A stretch of 64,000 nt of DNA from Streptomyces sp. CB02056 (GCF_001905545.1 NZ_LIPD01000003.1:531147-595146), one strand, 5' to 3'; shown: positions 8,734-16,964, numbered from the stretch's first letter. A program made the numbers and translations. Notes: generated from the letters alone by a model not told the origin.

Positions 8734-8889
8734 CAGGACTCCTCCGTGGTACGTACGGTGCGGACGCAGGAGTGAGCAGCCGTCGGACGCCGGTTTATTC
8801 CGCGCCCATGCCAACCGCCGGGCGGCAGCCGGGGATTGGCGGGCGCGGGTCCGGTCCGGCAGCCCGGCCCGGGGGCCGGCGGGCGGAGG

Positions 8890-9774
8890 TCAGTCGGACA
8901 GCCCGGCCCGGCGGCGGGCGACCTCGGCGACCGCCGCCCAGTCCTTGTCCCCGTCGCCGTGGGCCAGCGCGTCCAGGAAGGCGTCCCGCAGGACGCTGCC
9001 GATCGGCAGCGGCACGTTGCGCGCGGCCCCCGCGTCCAGCGCGAGGCCGACGTCCTTGAGGCCGAGCGGCAGCCGGAACCCGGCCGGCTCGTACCGGCGT
9101 TCGGCCACCATCGCGCCGTAGCCGGTGTGGATCGGTCCGGGGAAGAGCGTGCCGGTGAGCAGGTCGACCAGGTCGGTCGGCCGGATCCCGTGCGCCTCGG
9201 CCAGGCTGCACGCCTCGGCCATCGACTCGATCGCGCAGGCGATCAGGAAGTTGGTGCTGATCTTGACGGTGTTGGCCTGCCGGGGGCTCTCGCCGAAGTG
9301 CCAGGTGCGCTCGCCCATCGCGGCGAACAGCGGCTCGGCCCGCTCCAGCAGTTCGGGCGCGCCCGCGACCAGGATGTTCAGCCGCCCCGCCGCCGCGACC
9401 GGCGGCCGGCCAAGGACGGGGGCGGCGACGTAGCCGACGCCGTGCTCGGCGTGCAGCGCCTCGGCCCGCTCCGCGAGGGCGAGCGAGACGGTGGCCATGT
9501 TGACGTGCAGGGTCGCCCCGGCGCCGGCCAGCAGCGCGGGGTCGAGCAGCAGCCGCTCGACCGCCGCGTCGTTGGCGAGCATGGAGACCACCGTGTCGGC
9601 GGCGAACACCTCGGCGAGCGAGCCGGCCGCCTCCGCGCCCTCGGCCACCATGGCGGCCACCGGCTCGGGCGAGCGGTTCCAGACCCGTACGGTGTGGCCG
9701 GCCCGCAGCAGGCTGCCGGCCATGCCGCGCCCCATCGCACCCAGCCCCACGAAGCCGATCGTCCGCCCGGTCAT
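8890..9774 (-). CDS. NAD(P)-dependent beta-hydroxyacid dehydrogenase (HIBADH family)
   Basis: This 294-residue protein starts with the Rossmann motif GFVGLGAMGRGMAGSLLRAG, continues with WNRSPEPVAAMVAEGAEAAG, and carries the family's C-terminal helical domain with the catalytic-lysine region NTVKISTNFLIACAIESMAE (Lys near residue 170). This is the 3-hydroxyisobutyrate/6-phosphogluconate-like dehydrogenase fold. Related enzymes act on 3-hydroxyisobutyrate, tartronate semialdehyde, glyoxylate or imines; the sequence does not decide which. A GGGAG site lies 7 nt before the ATG. Confidence 0.87.
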   Translation of the reverse strand: MTGRTIGFVGLGAMGRGMAGSLLRAGHTVRVWNRSPEPVAAMVAEGAEAAGSLAEVFAADTVVSMLANDAAVERLLLDPALLAGAGATLHVNMATVSLALAERAEALHAEHGVGYVAAPVLGRPPVAAAGRLNILVAGAPELLERAEPLFAAMGERTWHFGESPRQANTVKISTNFLIACAIESMAEACSLAEAHGIRPTDLVDLLTGTLFPGPIHTGYGAMVAERRYEPAGFRLPLGLKDVGLALDAGAARNVPLPIGSVLRDAFLDALAHGDGDKDWAAVAEVARRRAGLSD

Positions 9775-9883
9775 CCGCGCACTCCCGTCGCCGCCGCACC
9801 GCTCGTATGCGGCCGACTGTACGTCAGAAGAGCTGCGCTACCTGCCGGTCGGCACGGAAGCACACCCGGAGCCGGGCCGGTTC

Positions 9884-10315
9884 TCAGGCGCAGGCGCGGG
9901 CCCGGGACGGCAGCCGGGTGCGGTCGGCGGCCGCGCCGCGCTCCAGCTCGGCGACCACCCGGGTGCGCAGCAGCTCGTACTGGGCCTGGAGCCGGCCGGG
10001 GCGGGCCGGGCGGGCGACCGGTCGGCCGCGGCCGACCAGCTCGTCCGGCCCGAACTGCTCGCGGGTGAGGTCGATCTCGAAGCCGGTGGCGAAACGGTTC
10101 CACCAGTGGAGGTCCGTCCGCACCCCGTCGACGTACACCTCGCCCATCATGAGCTCGCCGCCGAGCAGGTCGTGCACCACCATCGCCGTCACCCCGCACT
10201 GACCACGGGCGGGATTGTCGGGACGCCAGTGGGCCAGATCCTCGGGCGCACAGGTGTCGACGCCCCAGGAGGAGCGGATCGCGCGTTCGATGTCGTTGAG
10301 GGTCCACGCCGTCAT
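9884..10315 (-). CDS. YunG-like protein of unknown function
   Basis: With ATG 10315 the protein has 143 residues and starts MTAWTLNDIERAIRSSWGVD. It contains RGQCGVTAMVVHDLLGGEL, LHWWNRFATGFEIDLTREQF and a basic/Ala-rich tail. The Gln-Cys-Gly, His-Trp and Asp residues are arranged as in a papain-like fold, and I recall this pattern from Bacillus YunG relatives; a catalytic role is only a guess. It stands alone between the dehydrogenase and hbpS-like genes. Confidence 0.7.
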   Translation of the reverse strand: MTAWTLNDIERAIRSSWGVDTCAPEDLAHWRPDNPARGQCGVTAMVVHDLLGGELMMGEVYVDGVRTDLHWWNRFATGFEIDLTREQFGPDELVGRGRPVARPARPGRLQAQYELLRTRVVAELERGAAADRTRLPSRARACA

Positions 10316-10467
10316 ACCGGGAAGCCTGCCACGCGCCACTGACAGCGGCACCGGCTTTTCGAAGGGTCATCCCGTGTTCTGCGGCTACCCTTCCGGCGTT
10401 CACCCGAACGAGACCCCGGCCCGGCGGGCCCGGCCCCGGGCGCGGGGCGGGCCCGCCGGGCCCCCGG

Positions 10468-11028
10468 TCACTTCGCCAGCTCGGCGACGCCCGCCTGCGC
10501 GAACTGCTCGTCCAGGTCGCCGCTGGGCGCGCCCGCGACGCCGACGGCCGCGATCGGGGCGCCCTTCGACTGGATCGGGGCGCCGCCGGCCAGGAACAGG
10601 GTGCCCGGGATGTCCTTCAGGTTCGGGGCCTGGGCCAGGCGCTTGGCCAGCTCCGAGGTCGGGGCGTTCCAGGACACCGCGGTGAAGGCCTTGCGCTCGG
10701 CCGAGACCGGGGCCTGCGGGCCGGCGCCGTCGCCCTTCAGCAGCACCCGGGTGACGCCGTCGCGGTCGACGACCGCGACCGACACGTGCTGGCCGGCCTT
10801 GGTGGCCGCGTCCAGGGCGGCCTGGGCGGCGCGGGTGGCGGCGTCGATGGTCAGGCCGCTGCTCGGGGCCAGGTTCTTGTTCTGGGTGTCGGCCTTCGCC
10901 GCGGCCGGGACGGCCGGGGTGTCGGTGGACTCGGCACTGGCCGAGACGGCGCCCACGGTGGCGGCGGCGAGCGCGGCGGCGACGACGGTGCCGGTCAGCA
11001 CCCGGGTGCGGACGGAGGTCTTCTTCAT
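10468..11028 (-). CDS. hbpS: Secreted HbpS/GlcG-like haem-binding protein
   Basis: ATG 11028 follows GAGGAGC. The 186-residue product has a signal peptide (KKTSVRTRVLTGTVVAAALA, cleavage after VSASA) and a GlcG/HbpS domain: LTIDAATRAAQAALDAATKA, VSVAVVDRDGVTRVLLKGDG, then LFLAGGAPIQSKG and GVAGAPSGDLDEQFAQAG. In S. reticuli HbpS binds haem outside the cell and modulates the kinase SenS under redox stress. Here the divergent kinase and regulator genes (11369, 12707) are right beside it, so orthology is likely. The symbol rests on family plus context. Confidence 0.85.
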   Translation of the reverse strand: MKKTSVRTRVLTGTVVAAALAAATVGAVSASAESTDTPAVPAAAKADTQNKNLAPSSGLTIDAATRAAQAALDAATKAGQHVSVAVVDRDGVTRVLLKGDGAGPQAPVSAERKAFTAVSWNAPTSELAKRLAQAPNLKDIPGTLFLAGGAPIQSKGAPIAAVGVAGAPSGDLDEQFAQAGVAELAK

Positions 11029-11368
11029 GGTCCAGCTCCTCAGCGGATCTGCGGGGTGGGGTCGGGTGAGGTGGGGCGGGGTGGGGGAGTTCGGGGGCCG
11101 CCGGGCCGTTGGGGGGATCGCCCGGCGGCGTGCTTCGATCCTCCGGCCGGGGACGGGGCCGCCGCATCGGCGGTCCGGCGCGGGCGTCCGGGCATGATGG
11201 GGGACGGCGGCGTCAACCGATCGGCTGATGCGGCCCCGGGCCGGACGGGTCACCATCGAGGGATCGGTGCGGGTCGGTGCGGATCGGGACGGGCCCGTAC
11301 GGACCGGCACGGCCGGTACGGGCCGGCGCCGACCGCGCACGCACCACCCGTTCAGCCAGGAGCCACCC
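11029..11368. other. Divergent control region between hbpS-like and senS-like genes
   Basis: About 340 bp without a gene. It contains G-rich repeats (GGGGTGGGG, 11050-11095) and degenerate repeats built on GTACGG and CGGGAC at about 11265-11330, where SenR would be expected to bind if regulation follows the S. reticuli model. That is inference. Confidence 0.4.
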
Positions 11369-12643
11369 GTGCAGCAGCCCCGCCCGACCGCCGGCCGCCC
11401 CGCCGCGGACCGCACCGGCGCCGGCGGCGCCCTCGGCCACGACGCCGGCGATCCGGACGCGGGCCGGCTCGCACTGCTGCTGGACTCCGCCTTCCTGCTG
11501 CTGCTCGCCGCCGCGCTCAGCCGCTACCTCACCCACCACTCCGGCACCGCGCAGGCGCCCTGGGTGATCGGGCTGAGCGCGGCCCTCGCCGTCGCCCAGC
11601 CGGCCGGGTCCTGGCTCGCCCACCGCCGTCCGACCGCCCCGGACCGGCACCGCCGCTGGGCGCTGGCCCTGGTGGTGGCGCTCTGGGTGGTGCTGGTGCT
11701 GCTCGCGCCGAGCTTCGCCTGGTGCGCCGTGCCGCTGATCTACACCGGGCTGCGGGTGCTGCCCGCGAAGGCGGCCATCCCGCTGGTCGGCGCGCTGACC
11801 CTGCTGGTGGTGACCGCCGAGGTCCGGCTGCCCGGCGGCGCCGACGCCACCCTCGTCCTGCTGCCGGCCGCGGTGGCCGGACTCGCCACCGGCGTCTTCC
11901 TCTTCATGGCCCGGCAGGCCGCCCGGCAGCGCGCGCTGATCGCCGACCTGGTCCGCACCCGGCGCGAACTCGCCGCCACCGAACGGCGCGAGGGCACCCT
12001 GGCCGAACGCGAGCGGCTGGCGATGGAGATCCACGACACCCTGGCACAGGGCCTGTCCAGCCAGCAGATGCTGCTCCAGGCCGCCGAGCGCACCTGGGAC
12101 ACCCACCCGGCGACCGCCCGCACCCACGTCCGCACCGCCGCCTCGGTGGCCGCCCGGAACCTGGCCGAGGCCCGCCGCTTCGTCCACGACCTCGCCCCGG
12201 CGGAGCTGTCCGACGGCCGCACCCTCGACCGGGCGCTGCGGGCGCTGGCCGAGCGGGAGTCCGCCGAGAGCGGGCTGCCGGTCCGCTTCCACCTGGACGG
12301 CACGCCCGTGCCGCTGCCCGCCGCCGCGCAGGCCGCGCTGCTGCGGATCGCCCAGGGCGCGCTGGCCAACGTCCGCGAGCACGCCGGGGCGTCGACGGCC
12401 GCGATCACGCTGTCCTTCCTCGGCGACCAGGCCGTGCTGGACATCGCCGACGACGGGCAGGGCTTCGACCCGGGCGCGGCCGGTGCCGGGGGTGGGAACG
12501 GCGCCGGGGACGGGGGCGGCCGTGGGTACGGCCTGCCGGCGATGCGGGCCCGGCTGCGGCAGCTGGGTGGCAGGCTGACCGTGGAGAGCGCGCCCGGCGA
12601 GGGCACCGTCGTCTCCGCCGCGATCCCCCTGGACGACCGATGA
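11369..12643 (+). CDS. senS: SenS-like sensor histidine kinase (HisKA_3)
   Basis: GTG 11369 is preceded by AGGAG at 8 nt, giving 424 residues. About five hydrophobic segments occupy residues 35-180 with very short outer loops. The kinase core has the phospho-acceptor His in RLAMEIHDTLAQGLSS (about His222), typical of the NarL-paired HisKA_3 type, and an ATP-binding domain with ADDGQGFDPG and GYGLPAMRARL. Its partner is the LuxR-type regulator downstream, and the secreted HbpS-like protein is divergent. This matches the HbpS-SenS-SenR three-component layout for haem/redox sensing. The two cistrons are joined by tiny in-frame ORFs. Confidence 0.85.
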   Translation: MQQPRPTAGRPAADRTGAGGALGHDAGDPDAGRLALLLDSAFLLLLAAALSRYLTHHSGTAQAPWVIGLSAALAVAQPAGSWLAHRRPTAPDRHRRWALALVVALWVVLVLLAPSFAWCAVPLIYTGLRVLPAKAAIPLVGALTLLVVTAEVRLPGGADATLVLLPAAVAGLATGVFLFMARQAARQRALIADLVRTRRELAATERREGTLAERERLAMEIHDTLAQGLSSQQMLLQAAERTWDTHPATARTHVRTAASVAARNLAEARRFVHDLAPAELSDGRTLDRALRALAERESAESGLPVRFHLDGTPVPLPAAAQAALLRIAQGALANVREHAGASTAAITLSFLGDQAVLDIADDGQGFDPGAAGAGGGNGAGDGGGRGYGLPAMRARLRQLGGRLTVESAPGEGTVVSAAIPLDDR

Positions 12644-12710
12644 GCCCGGAACACCGGTCCCCCGAAGCACAGATGAGCCCGGACGAGCGATGACCCTGGA
12701 GCACCGATGA
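12640..12710 (+). promoter_or_regulatory. Chain of two mini-ORFs linking senS to senR
   Basis: The senS stop overlaps an ATG (ATGA, 12640) opening a 17-codon ORF that ends at 12693; its stop overlaps ATG 12690 of a 6-codon ORF (MTLEHR), whose stop at 12708-12710 overlaps the senR ATG 12707. The repeated GATGA and GGANCACCG units look like tandem duplications of a ribosome-binding/start segment. This would allow a ribosome to re-initiate stepwise from senS into senR. Confidence 0.6.
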
Positions 12711-13369
12711 GCACGACTCCCGGCCGGACCACTCCCGTCCGGACCGCTCCCGTCCGGCTGCTGGTCTGCGACGACCACGCTGTGGTGCGGGCCGGATTGC
12801 TGGCGCTGCTCGCGAGCGCCGGCGACATCGAGGTGGTCGGCGAGGCCAGCACCGGGGAGGAGGCCGTCGCGCTGGCCGCCCGGCTGGCCCCGCAGGTCGT
12901 CCTGATGGACCTCCAACTCGGCGACGGCATCGACGGGGTGGAGGCCACCCGGCGGATCACCGCCACCCCGGACGGGCCGCACGTCCTGGTGCTCACCACC
13001 TACGACACCGACGCCGACATCACCCGGGCGATCGCCGCCGGCGCGACCGGCTACCTGCTGAAGGCCGAGCGGCCCGAGGAGCTGTTCGCCGCCGTGCACG
13101 CGGCCGCGCAGGGCCGCACGGTGCTCTCGCCGCCGGTCGCCTCCCGGGTGATGGCGCAGATGCGGGCGCCCTCGCCGCAGCTCACCGAGCGCGAGCTGGA
13201 CATCCTCGGACAGCTGGCGCAGGGGCTGGGCAACCGGGAGATCGCCCGGGCGCTGTTCATCAGCGAGGCCACGGTGAAGACCCACCTCGGCCGGATCTAC
13301 GACAAGTTGGGCGTGGACACCCGGTCGGGCGCGGTGGCGGTGGCGAAGGAACGCCGGCTGCTGCGCTGA
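12707..13369 (+). CDS. senR: SenR-like NarL/LuxR-family response regulator
   Basis: This 220-residue protein has a receiver domain with the acidic pair in CDDHAVVRAG (Asp22, Asp23), the phospho-acceptor in VVLMDLQLGDG (Asp68) and the conserved Lys of GYLLKAERP (Lys119), followed by a LuxR-type helix-turn-helix (LTERELDILGQLAQG, with IARALFISEATVKTHLGRIY). It should be phosphorylated by the kinase encoded just upstream and control divergent hbpS and oxidative-stress genes, as SenR does in S. reticuli. GGAG stands 6 nt before the ATG inside the mini-ORF chain. Confidence 0.87.
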   Translation: MSTTPGRTTPVRTAPVRLLVCDDHAVVRAGLLALLASAGDIEVVGEASTGEEAVALAARLAPQVVLMDLQLGDGIDGVEATRRITATPDGPHVLVLTTYDTDADITRAIAAGATGYLLKAERPEELFAAVHAAAQGRTVLSPPVASRVMAQMRAPSPQLTERELDILGQLAQGLGNREIARALFISEATVKTHLGRIYDKLGVDTRSGAVAVAKERRLLR

Positions 13370-13641
13370 GCCCGCCCGCTCCGTCCTCCCCCGGCTGCTT
13401 CCCCGGCTGCTTCCCCGGCCGCTTCTCCGGCTGCGCTGGGCGCCCGTCCGGTGTCACAGCGTGCTGCCACGATGCTCGGAATGTCGGATTCCACGGCGGC
13501 GTCCAGCACTACGTGTCCGCGCCCGGCGTCGGGCGGCTCGGGCGGCGGACACCCCGGTGGGACGACAAACCGCTGGTCCCGGGCCTTTCCGACCACTGCG
13601 GAGCACTCCGTCACGATGTGGATGTTTTGTGGATTCCGCTA

Positions 13642-13671
13642 TTGACAAACCAACCACGCGGTTTGTTAGTT
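13642..13671 (+). promoter_or_regulatory. Rightward promoter with overlapping inverted repeat
   Basis: TTGACA (13642-13647) and TTAGTT (13666-13671) stand 18 bp apart. A perfect inverted repeat ACAAACC-N8-GGTTTGT overlaps the -35 and the spacer, as an operator would. No clear gene lies downstream on this strand before the hairpin at 13814. Confidence 0.45.
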
Positions 13672-13813
13672 TGAGATCAACGACGTCCCCGGAGGTGGGG
13701 GCTCGCCGGGCCTGTGCGGACCGCTCTCGCCGGAGGGGGGTGTGGCCAGGGGGGAACGGCGGGTTTGCCGGGGTGTCGGGGGGAGCGGCAACGCCGAAGC
13801 CGCGCGACGAGGC

Positions 13814-13849
13814 GGCGTGGAGCGAGTCCGGGGGGACTCGCTCCACGCC
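13814..13849. terminator. Strong bidirectional terminator hairpin
   Basis: A perfect 16-bp stem (GGCGTGGAGCGAGTCC and complement) with a GGGG loop. It lies 60 bp beyond the stop of the minus-strand gene at 13909 and about 145 bp beyond the promoter at 13642. Confidence 0.75.
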
Positions 13850-13908
13850 TCCCCCGGTCCCCAGCGCCCCTGGCTAGACCAGCGCCCTCGGCCGGCCAGT
13901 ACCCCCGG

Positions 13909-14559
13909 CTAGACCAGCGCGCTCCAGTACGGGCAGCGGACGTACGGCAGCGGCGGCGCACAGCGGTCGACGCTCCCGGACAGCACCGGGCCCCGCTCCG
14001 AGCGGGCCACTCCGGGCGAGCTCGCCGTCAGCCCGGCCTCGCCCGACTCGCCGAAGCGCAGCTCCAGCCGGTAGCCGTCCGGCGTGGCCGCGGCGACGCC
14101 AGGGCGGTCCCGGCCGGCGTTCAGCGAGGTGATGGTCCAGCCGCGCCGCCGCCAGTGCCGCTCCACCACGTCCGCCAGCGCCGCCCGCCGGGACAGCGAG
14201 ACGACGGTGAGGAGGTCCCGGCCCCGGGTGACGTACCAGAGCAGCTCCGACTCGCGCCCCGGCAGCGGCAGCCGCGCCCCCGCCCGCGCGGGCGCCCCCT
14301 GCCAGACCGGCGCCGGACGGACGGCGTCCAGGGTGTCCTGGAGCAGCGTCTCGCAGCGTTCGGTGGCGTCGAGTTGGTCGATCGTCACCTCCGGCCCCGA
14401 CTCCGCCCCCGGCTCGGACTCCGACCGCCGGACCGGCGCGACCCGCGCACCGCCGGGGCGGCCGGGGCCGCCTCCGCCCGGGCATCCGACGTTCAGTTCG
14501 GCACCACCTGACTGCACAGGGCCCTCCGCACTCCCCCGGTGTTCAACCCGGGCCGGCAT
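13909..14559 (-). CDS. Hypothetical protein, possibly exported
   Basis: This 216-residue protein is not recognised. A Gly/Ala-rich N-terminus contains NVGCPGGGGPGRPGG, which recalls the Cys and Gly-rich linker of streptomycete lipoproteins, but no hydrophobic signal segment precedes it; the gene may have lost its signal or use another start. The folded part (about residues 58-200) alternates strands and helices: CETLLQDTLDAVRPAPVWQG, ESELLWYVTRGRDLLTVVSL, RHWRRRGWTITSLNAG, then GYRLELRFGESGEAGLTASS. It ends PYVRCPYWSALV. Function unknown. Confidence 0.55.
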   Translation of the reverse strand: MPARVEHRGSAEGPVQSGGAELNVGCPGGGGPGRPGGARVAPVRRSESEPGAESGPEVTIDQLDATERCETLLQDTLDAVRPAPVWQGAPARAGARLPLPGRESELLWYVTRGRDLLTVVSLSRRAALADVVERHWRRRGWTITSLNAGRDRPGVAAATPDGYRLELRFGESGEAGLTASSPGVARSERGPVLSGSVDRCAPPLPYVRCPYWSALV

Positions 14560-14643
14560 TCCGTCACTGCTTGGACGGCGGGCGGGTACGGGCAGTTCCC
14601 CTCCCGGTTCCGTCCCTCACCGTTCCCACACCTTCAAAATGCA

Positions 14644-14685
14644 CTGCACGGTGCAGTTGAATCACTGATCTGCACTGTGTAGTTT
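14644..14685 (+). promoter_or_regulatory. Promoter with two direct operator copies
   Basis: A promoter TTGAAT (14657-14662)-N17-TAGTTT (14680-14685) is overlapped by two copies of CTGCACNGTGNAGTT, at 14644-14658 and 14670-14684, 26 bp apart. The first is also nearly palindromic. They cover the -35 and -10 of the alpha/beta-hydrolase gene, fitting repression by a TetR- or MarR-type protein not encoded next to it. Confidence 0.65.
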
Positions 14686-14782
14686 ACTTCCCGGGCCGAC
14701 CGGCCGGGCCGGACCGGCCCACCGGCCGCACCCGGCAGGCCTTCTGACCTGCCGTCCGACCCAGCCATCGAGAGGACCCGCC

Positions 14783-15565
14783 ATGCCCGTCATCACCGTC
14801 GGCACCGCCCGCATCCCCTACCGCGTCGTCGGCGACGGCCCCGACACCCTCGTCCTGGTGCACGGCACCGGCCCCGGCTCCGCCATGTGGGACGGCCTGC
14901 TGGACTCCTTCACCGACCGCTGGACCGTGCTGCTGCCCGACCTCTCCGGCAGCGCGGCCGCCGAGGACGACGGCGGTCCGCTCGCCCTGGAGACCCTGGC
15001 CGCCCAGGTCGCCGCCGTGATCGAGGACGCCGGCCGCGGCCCCGCCGACGTCCTCGGCTTCTCCCTCGGCGCCGTCGTCGCCACCGCGACCGCCGCCCTG
15101 CACCCCGGGCGGGTCCGCCGCCTGGTCGCCGCCGCCGGCTGGATCAGCGCGGAACAGGACGAGTACCTGCGGCTCTCCATGGCCACCTGGCTCTCCCTCG
15201 CCGACCACCCCGCCGCGTTCGGCGGCTACGCCACCCTCACCGCCTTCAGCCCCGGCTTCCTCGACCGGATCGGGCGCGCCGCCGTCCAGGCCAACACCGC
15301 CTACATGCGGCCGACCCCGGGCACCCTGCGGCACATCGCCCTCAACCTCGGCCTGGACCTCGGCCCGCTGCTCCCGCGCGTCCAGGCCCCCGCCCTGGTG
15401 ATCGGCTGCCGCCAGGACGCCACCGTCCCGGTGGAGAACGCCCGCCGGCTGCACGCCGCCCTGCCCGGCAGCGCCTACGCCGAGTTCGACACCGGCCACA
15501 TCGTGCTCGCCGAGCAGACCGGGGCGTTCACGGGTGCCGTCCGGGACTTCCTCGTCGCCGCATGA
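14783..15565 (+). CDS. Alpha/beta-fold hydrolase
   Basis: This 260-residue protein has the oxyanion-hole motif LVLVHGTGPGSAMWDG, the nucleophile elbow GFSLGAV (Ser near residue 97), an acid in CRQDATVPVENA and the catalytic His in FDTGHIVLAEQ. The length is standard for single-domain hydrolases of the peroxidase/hydrolase group. The substrate is not readable. It is driven by an operator-flanked promoter (14644-14685), so expression is probably inducible. The next gene, a glycosyltransferase, is 280 bp downstream under its own upstream region. Confidence 0.88.
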   Translation: MPVITVGTARIPYRVVGDGPDTLVLVHGTGPGSAMWDGLLDSFTDRWTVLLPDLSGSAAAEDDGGPLALETLAAQVAAVIEDAGRGPADVLGFSLGAVVATATAALHPGRVRRLVAAAGWISAEQDEYLRLSMATWLSLADHPAAFGGYATLTAFSPGFLDRIGRAAVQANTAYMRPTPGTLRHIALNLGLDLGPLLPRVQAPALVIGCRQDATVPVENARRLHAALPGSAYAEFDTGHIVLAEQTGAFTGAVRDFLVAA

Positions 15566-15845
15566 CCGCCCGCCGCACGACCACCCGCTGAACGCCGACC
15601 GCCGACCGCCGACCACCGACCGCCGACCGCCGACCGCCGGGAGGGAGCGAACGGCGGCGCGCGGGCGGCCCGTCCGGCGGGCGCGCACGGCCCGGGCGAC
15701 CGGCGCGTGGAGCACACCGTTGCCCGAGAGGCAAGCCCTGCTCCAGAAAGGCCGATTACCGCGCATGGTGATCCTTATCGAATTGACTGAACGTCAACTT
15801 CAAAGGTGAGACTGCCTTGTCAGCAACATTCGCAAGGAGACCACC
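15566..15845. other. Intergenic region with 7-bp tandem repeat
   Basis: Six tandem copies of a 7-bp unit (GCCGACC, one variant ACCGACC) occupy 15594-15635. Near the glycosyltransferase start, a palindrome TTGAC-TGAAC-GTCAA at 15783-15797 could be its operator. A ribosome site AAGGAG lies before ATG 15846. No gene is seen. Confidence 0.5.
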
Positions 15846-16964
15846 ATGCGCATACTCTTCACCGGCCCCGCCGCGGCCGGTCACCTCTACCCGATGGTGC
15901 CCACCGCCCAGGCGCTGCGCGCCGTCGGGCACGAGGTCCTGTTCGCCACCGGGCAGCCCGTCGAGCTGATCCGCTCCGCGGGCTTCCCCGTCGCCCAGGT
16001 CGGCGACGGCCGGGGCCTGCGGGAGATCATCGAGGAGGCTCTCGGCGGCAAGGTCCAGTACGTCAACCGGGACAAGACCCAGGAAGAGATCCTCGACATG
16101 GCGGCCGCGATGTTCGCGCACGCCTCCCGCCCCGACGTGGACGGCCTGCTCGCGGTCGCCACCGACTGGGGCGCCGACCTGATCGTCCACGACTCCTTCG
16201 CCGCCGCCGGCCCGCTGGTCGCCGCCCAGCTCAAGATCCCGTCGGTGGTGCAGAACTTCGGTGCCAGCCCCGGCCGCCCGATGGCCGACCTGGTGGCCTC
16301 GCATGTCTCCGACCTGTACGAGGAGCGCGGCCTGACCGCTCCGGGCGTCACCGCGGTGCTCAACCTCGGCCCGCTCGGCGGCGACCCGGACGGCCTGCCG
16401 ATGCGCTACGTCCCGTACAACGGCGGCGGCATCGTCCCGGGCGAGTTCCTCCGCAAGCCCGAGCGCCCGCGGGCGGTCGTCACCCTGGGCACCGTGCTCG
16501 CCGAGATCGACGGCGTCCGCGCGGTGGTCCGCCTGGTCGAGGCGGCGGCCGAGGTCGACGCCGACTTCCTGCTCGCGGTCGGCAACGCCGACCTCGCCCC
16601 GCTCGGCACCCTGCCCGCCAACGTCCGCGGCCTGCCCTGGGTCCCGCTCAACGAGCTGCTCGGCCGCGCCGACGCGCTGATCCACCACGGCGGTTCGGGC
16701 ACCATGCTGACCGCCCTCCAGGCCGGCCTGCCCCAGCTGCTGCTCCCCCAGGGCGCGGACCACTTCCTCAACGCCGACGCCATCACCGCCACCGGTGCCG
16801 CCCTGAGCTCCACCTCCGAGGCCGTCGACACCCCGCTGCTCACCCGTGTCCTCACCGACGCCGCGCTGCGCGACGCCGCCCACCGCCTCCGGGCCGACAA
16901 CGCCGCCCTGCCCACCCCGGCCGCCCTGGTCCCCACCCTGGAGGACCTCGCCGCCCGCCGCTGA
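15846..16964 (+). CDS. GT1-family glycosyltransferase (macrolide/antibiotic type)
   Basis: This 372-residue protein has the GT-B fold of the UGT/EryCIII/MGT family: an N-terminal acceptor domain starting MRILFTGPAAAGHLYPMVPTA with the catalytic-base His, and a C-terminal nucleotide-sugar domain with the signature HHGGSGTMLTALQAGLPQLL followed by PQGADHFLNADAI. Relatives either decorate polyketides or inactivate macrolides with glucose. There is no biosynthetic cluster around it; the neighbours are a hydrolase and an MFS exporter, so a self-protection or detoxification role is the better guess. It is slightly shorter than typical (about 390-420). Confidence 0.88.
   Translation: MRILFTGPAAAGHLYPMVPTAQALRAVGHEVLFATGQPVELIRSAGFPVAQVGDGRGLREIIEEALGGKVQYVNRDKTQEEILDMAAAMFAHASRPDVDGLLAVATDWGADLIVHDSFAAAGPLVAAQLKIPSVVQNFGASPGRPMADLVASHVSDLYEERGLTAPGVTAVLNLGPLGGDPDGLPMRYVPYNGGGIVPGEFLRKPERPRAVVTLGTVLAEIDGVRAVVRLVEAAAEVDADFLLAVGNADLAPLGTLPANVRGLPWVPLNELLGRADALIHHGGSGTMLTALQAGLPQLLLPQGADHFLNADAITATGAALSSTSEAVDTPLLTRVLTDAALRDAAHRLRADNAALPTPAALVPTLEDLAARR

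Larger units (their letters stand above)
13370..13908. other. Long intergenic region between senR and a minus-strand lipoprotein-like gene
   Basis: 540 bp with no convincing gene. It starts with GCTGCTTCCCCG repeats (13393-13430), contains an unusual AT-rich promoter-like block at 13642-13671 pointing rightwards, and ends with a strong terminator hairpin at 13814-13849. The 3'-end segment GGCTAGACCAGCGC of the neighbouring gene is duplicated at 13871 and 13908. Confidence 0.5.

Noticed and set aside
5130..9059. 1309-codon plus-strand ORF
   Set aside because: It runs antisense through several minus-strand genes with clear domains, has long Arg/Gly/Pro low-complexity translation and no recognisable motif; a GC-rich shadow.
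13740..13877. 45-codon GTG ORF downstream of the 13642 promoter
   Set aside because: Ribosome site is only 2 nt from the start, it crosses the terminator stem, and the product is low-complexity; kept only as an alternative in the noncoding-RNA finding.
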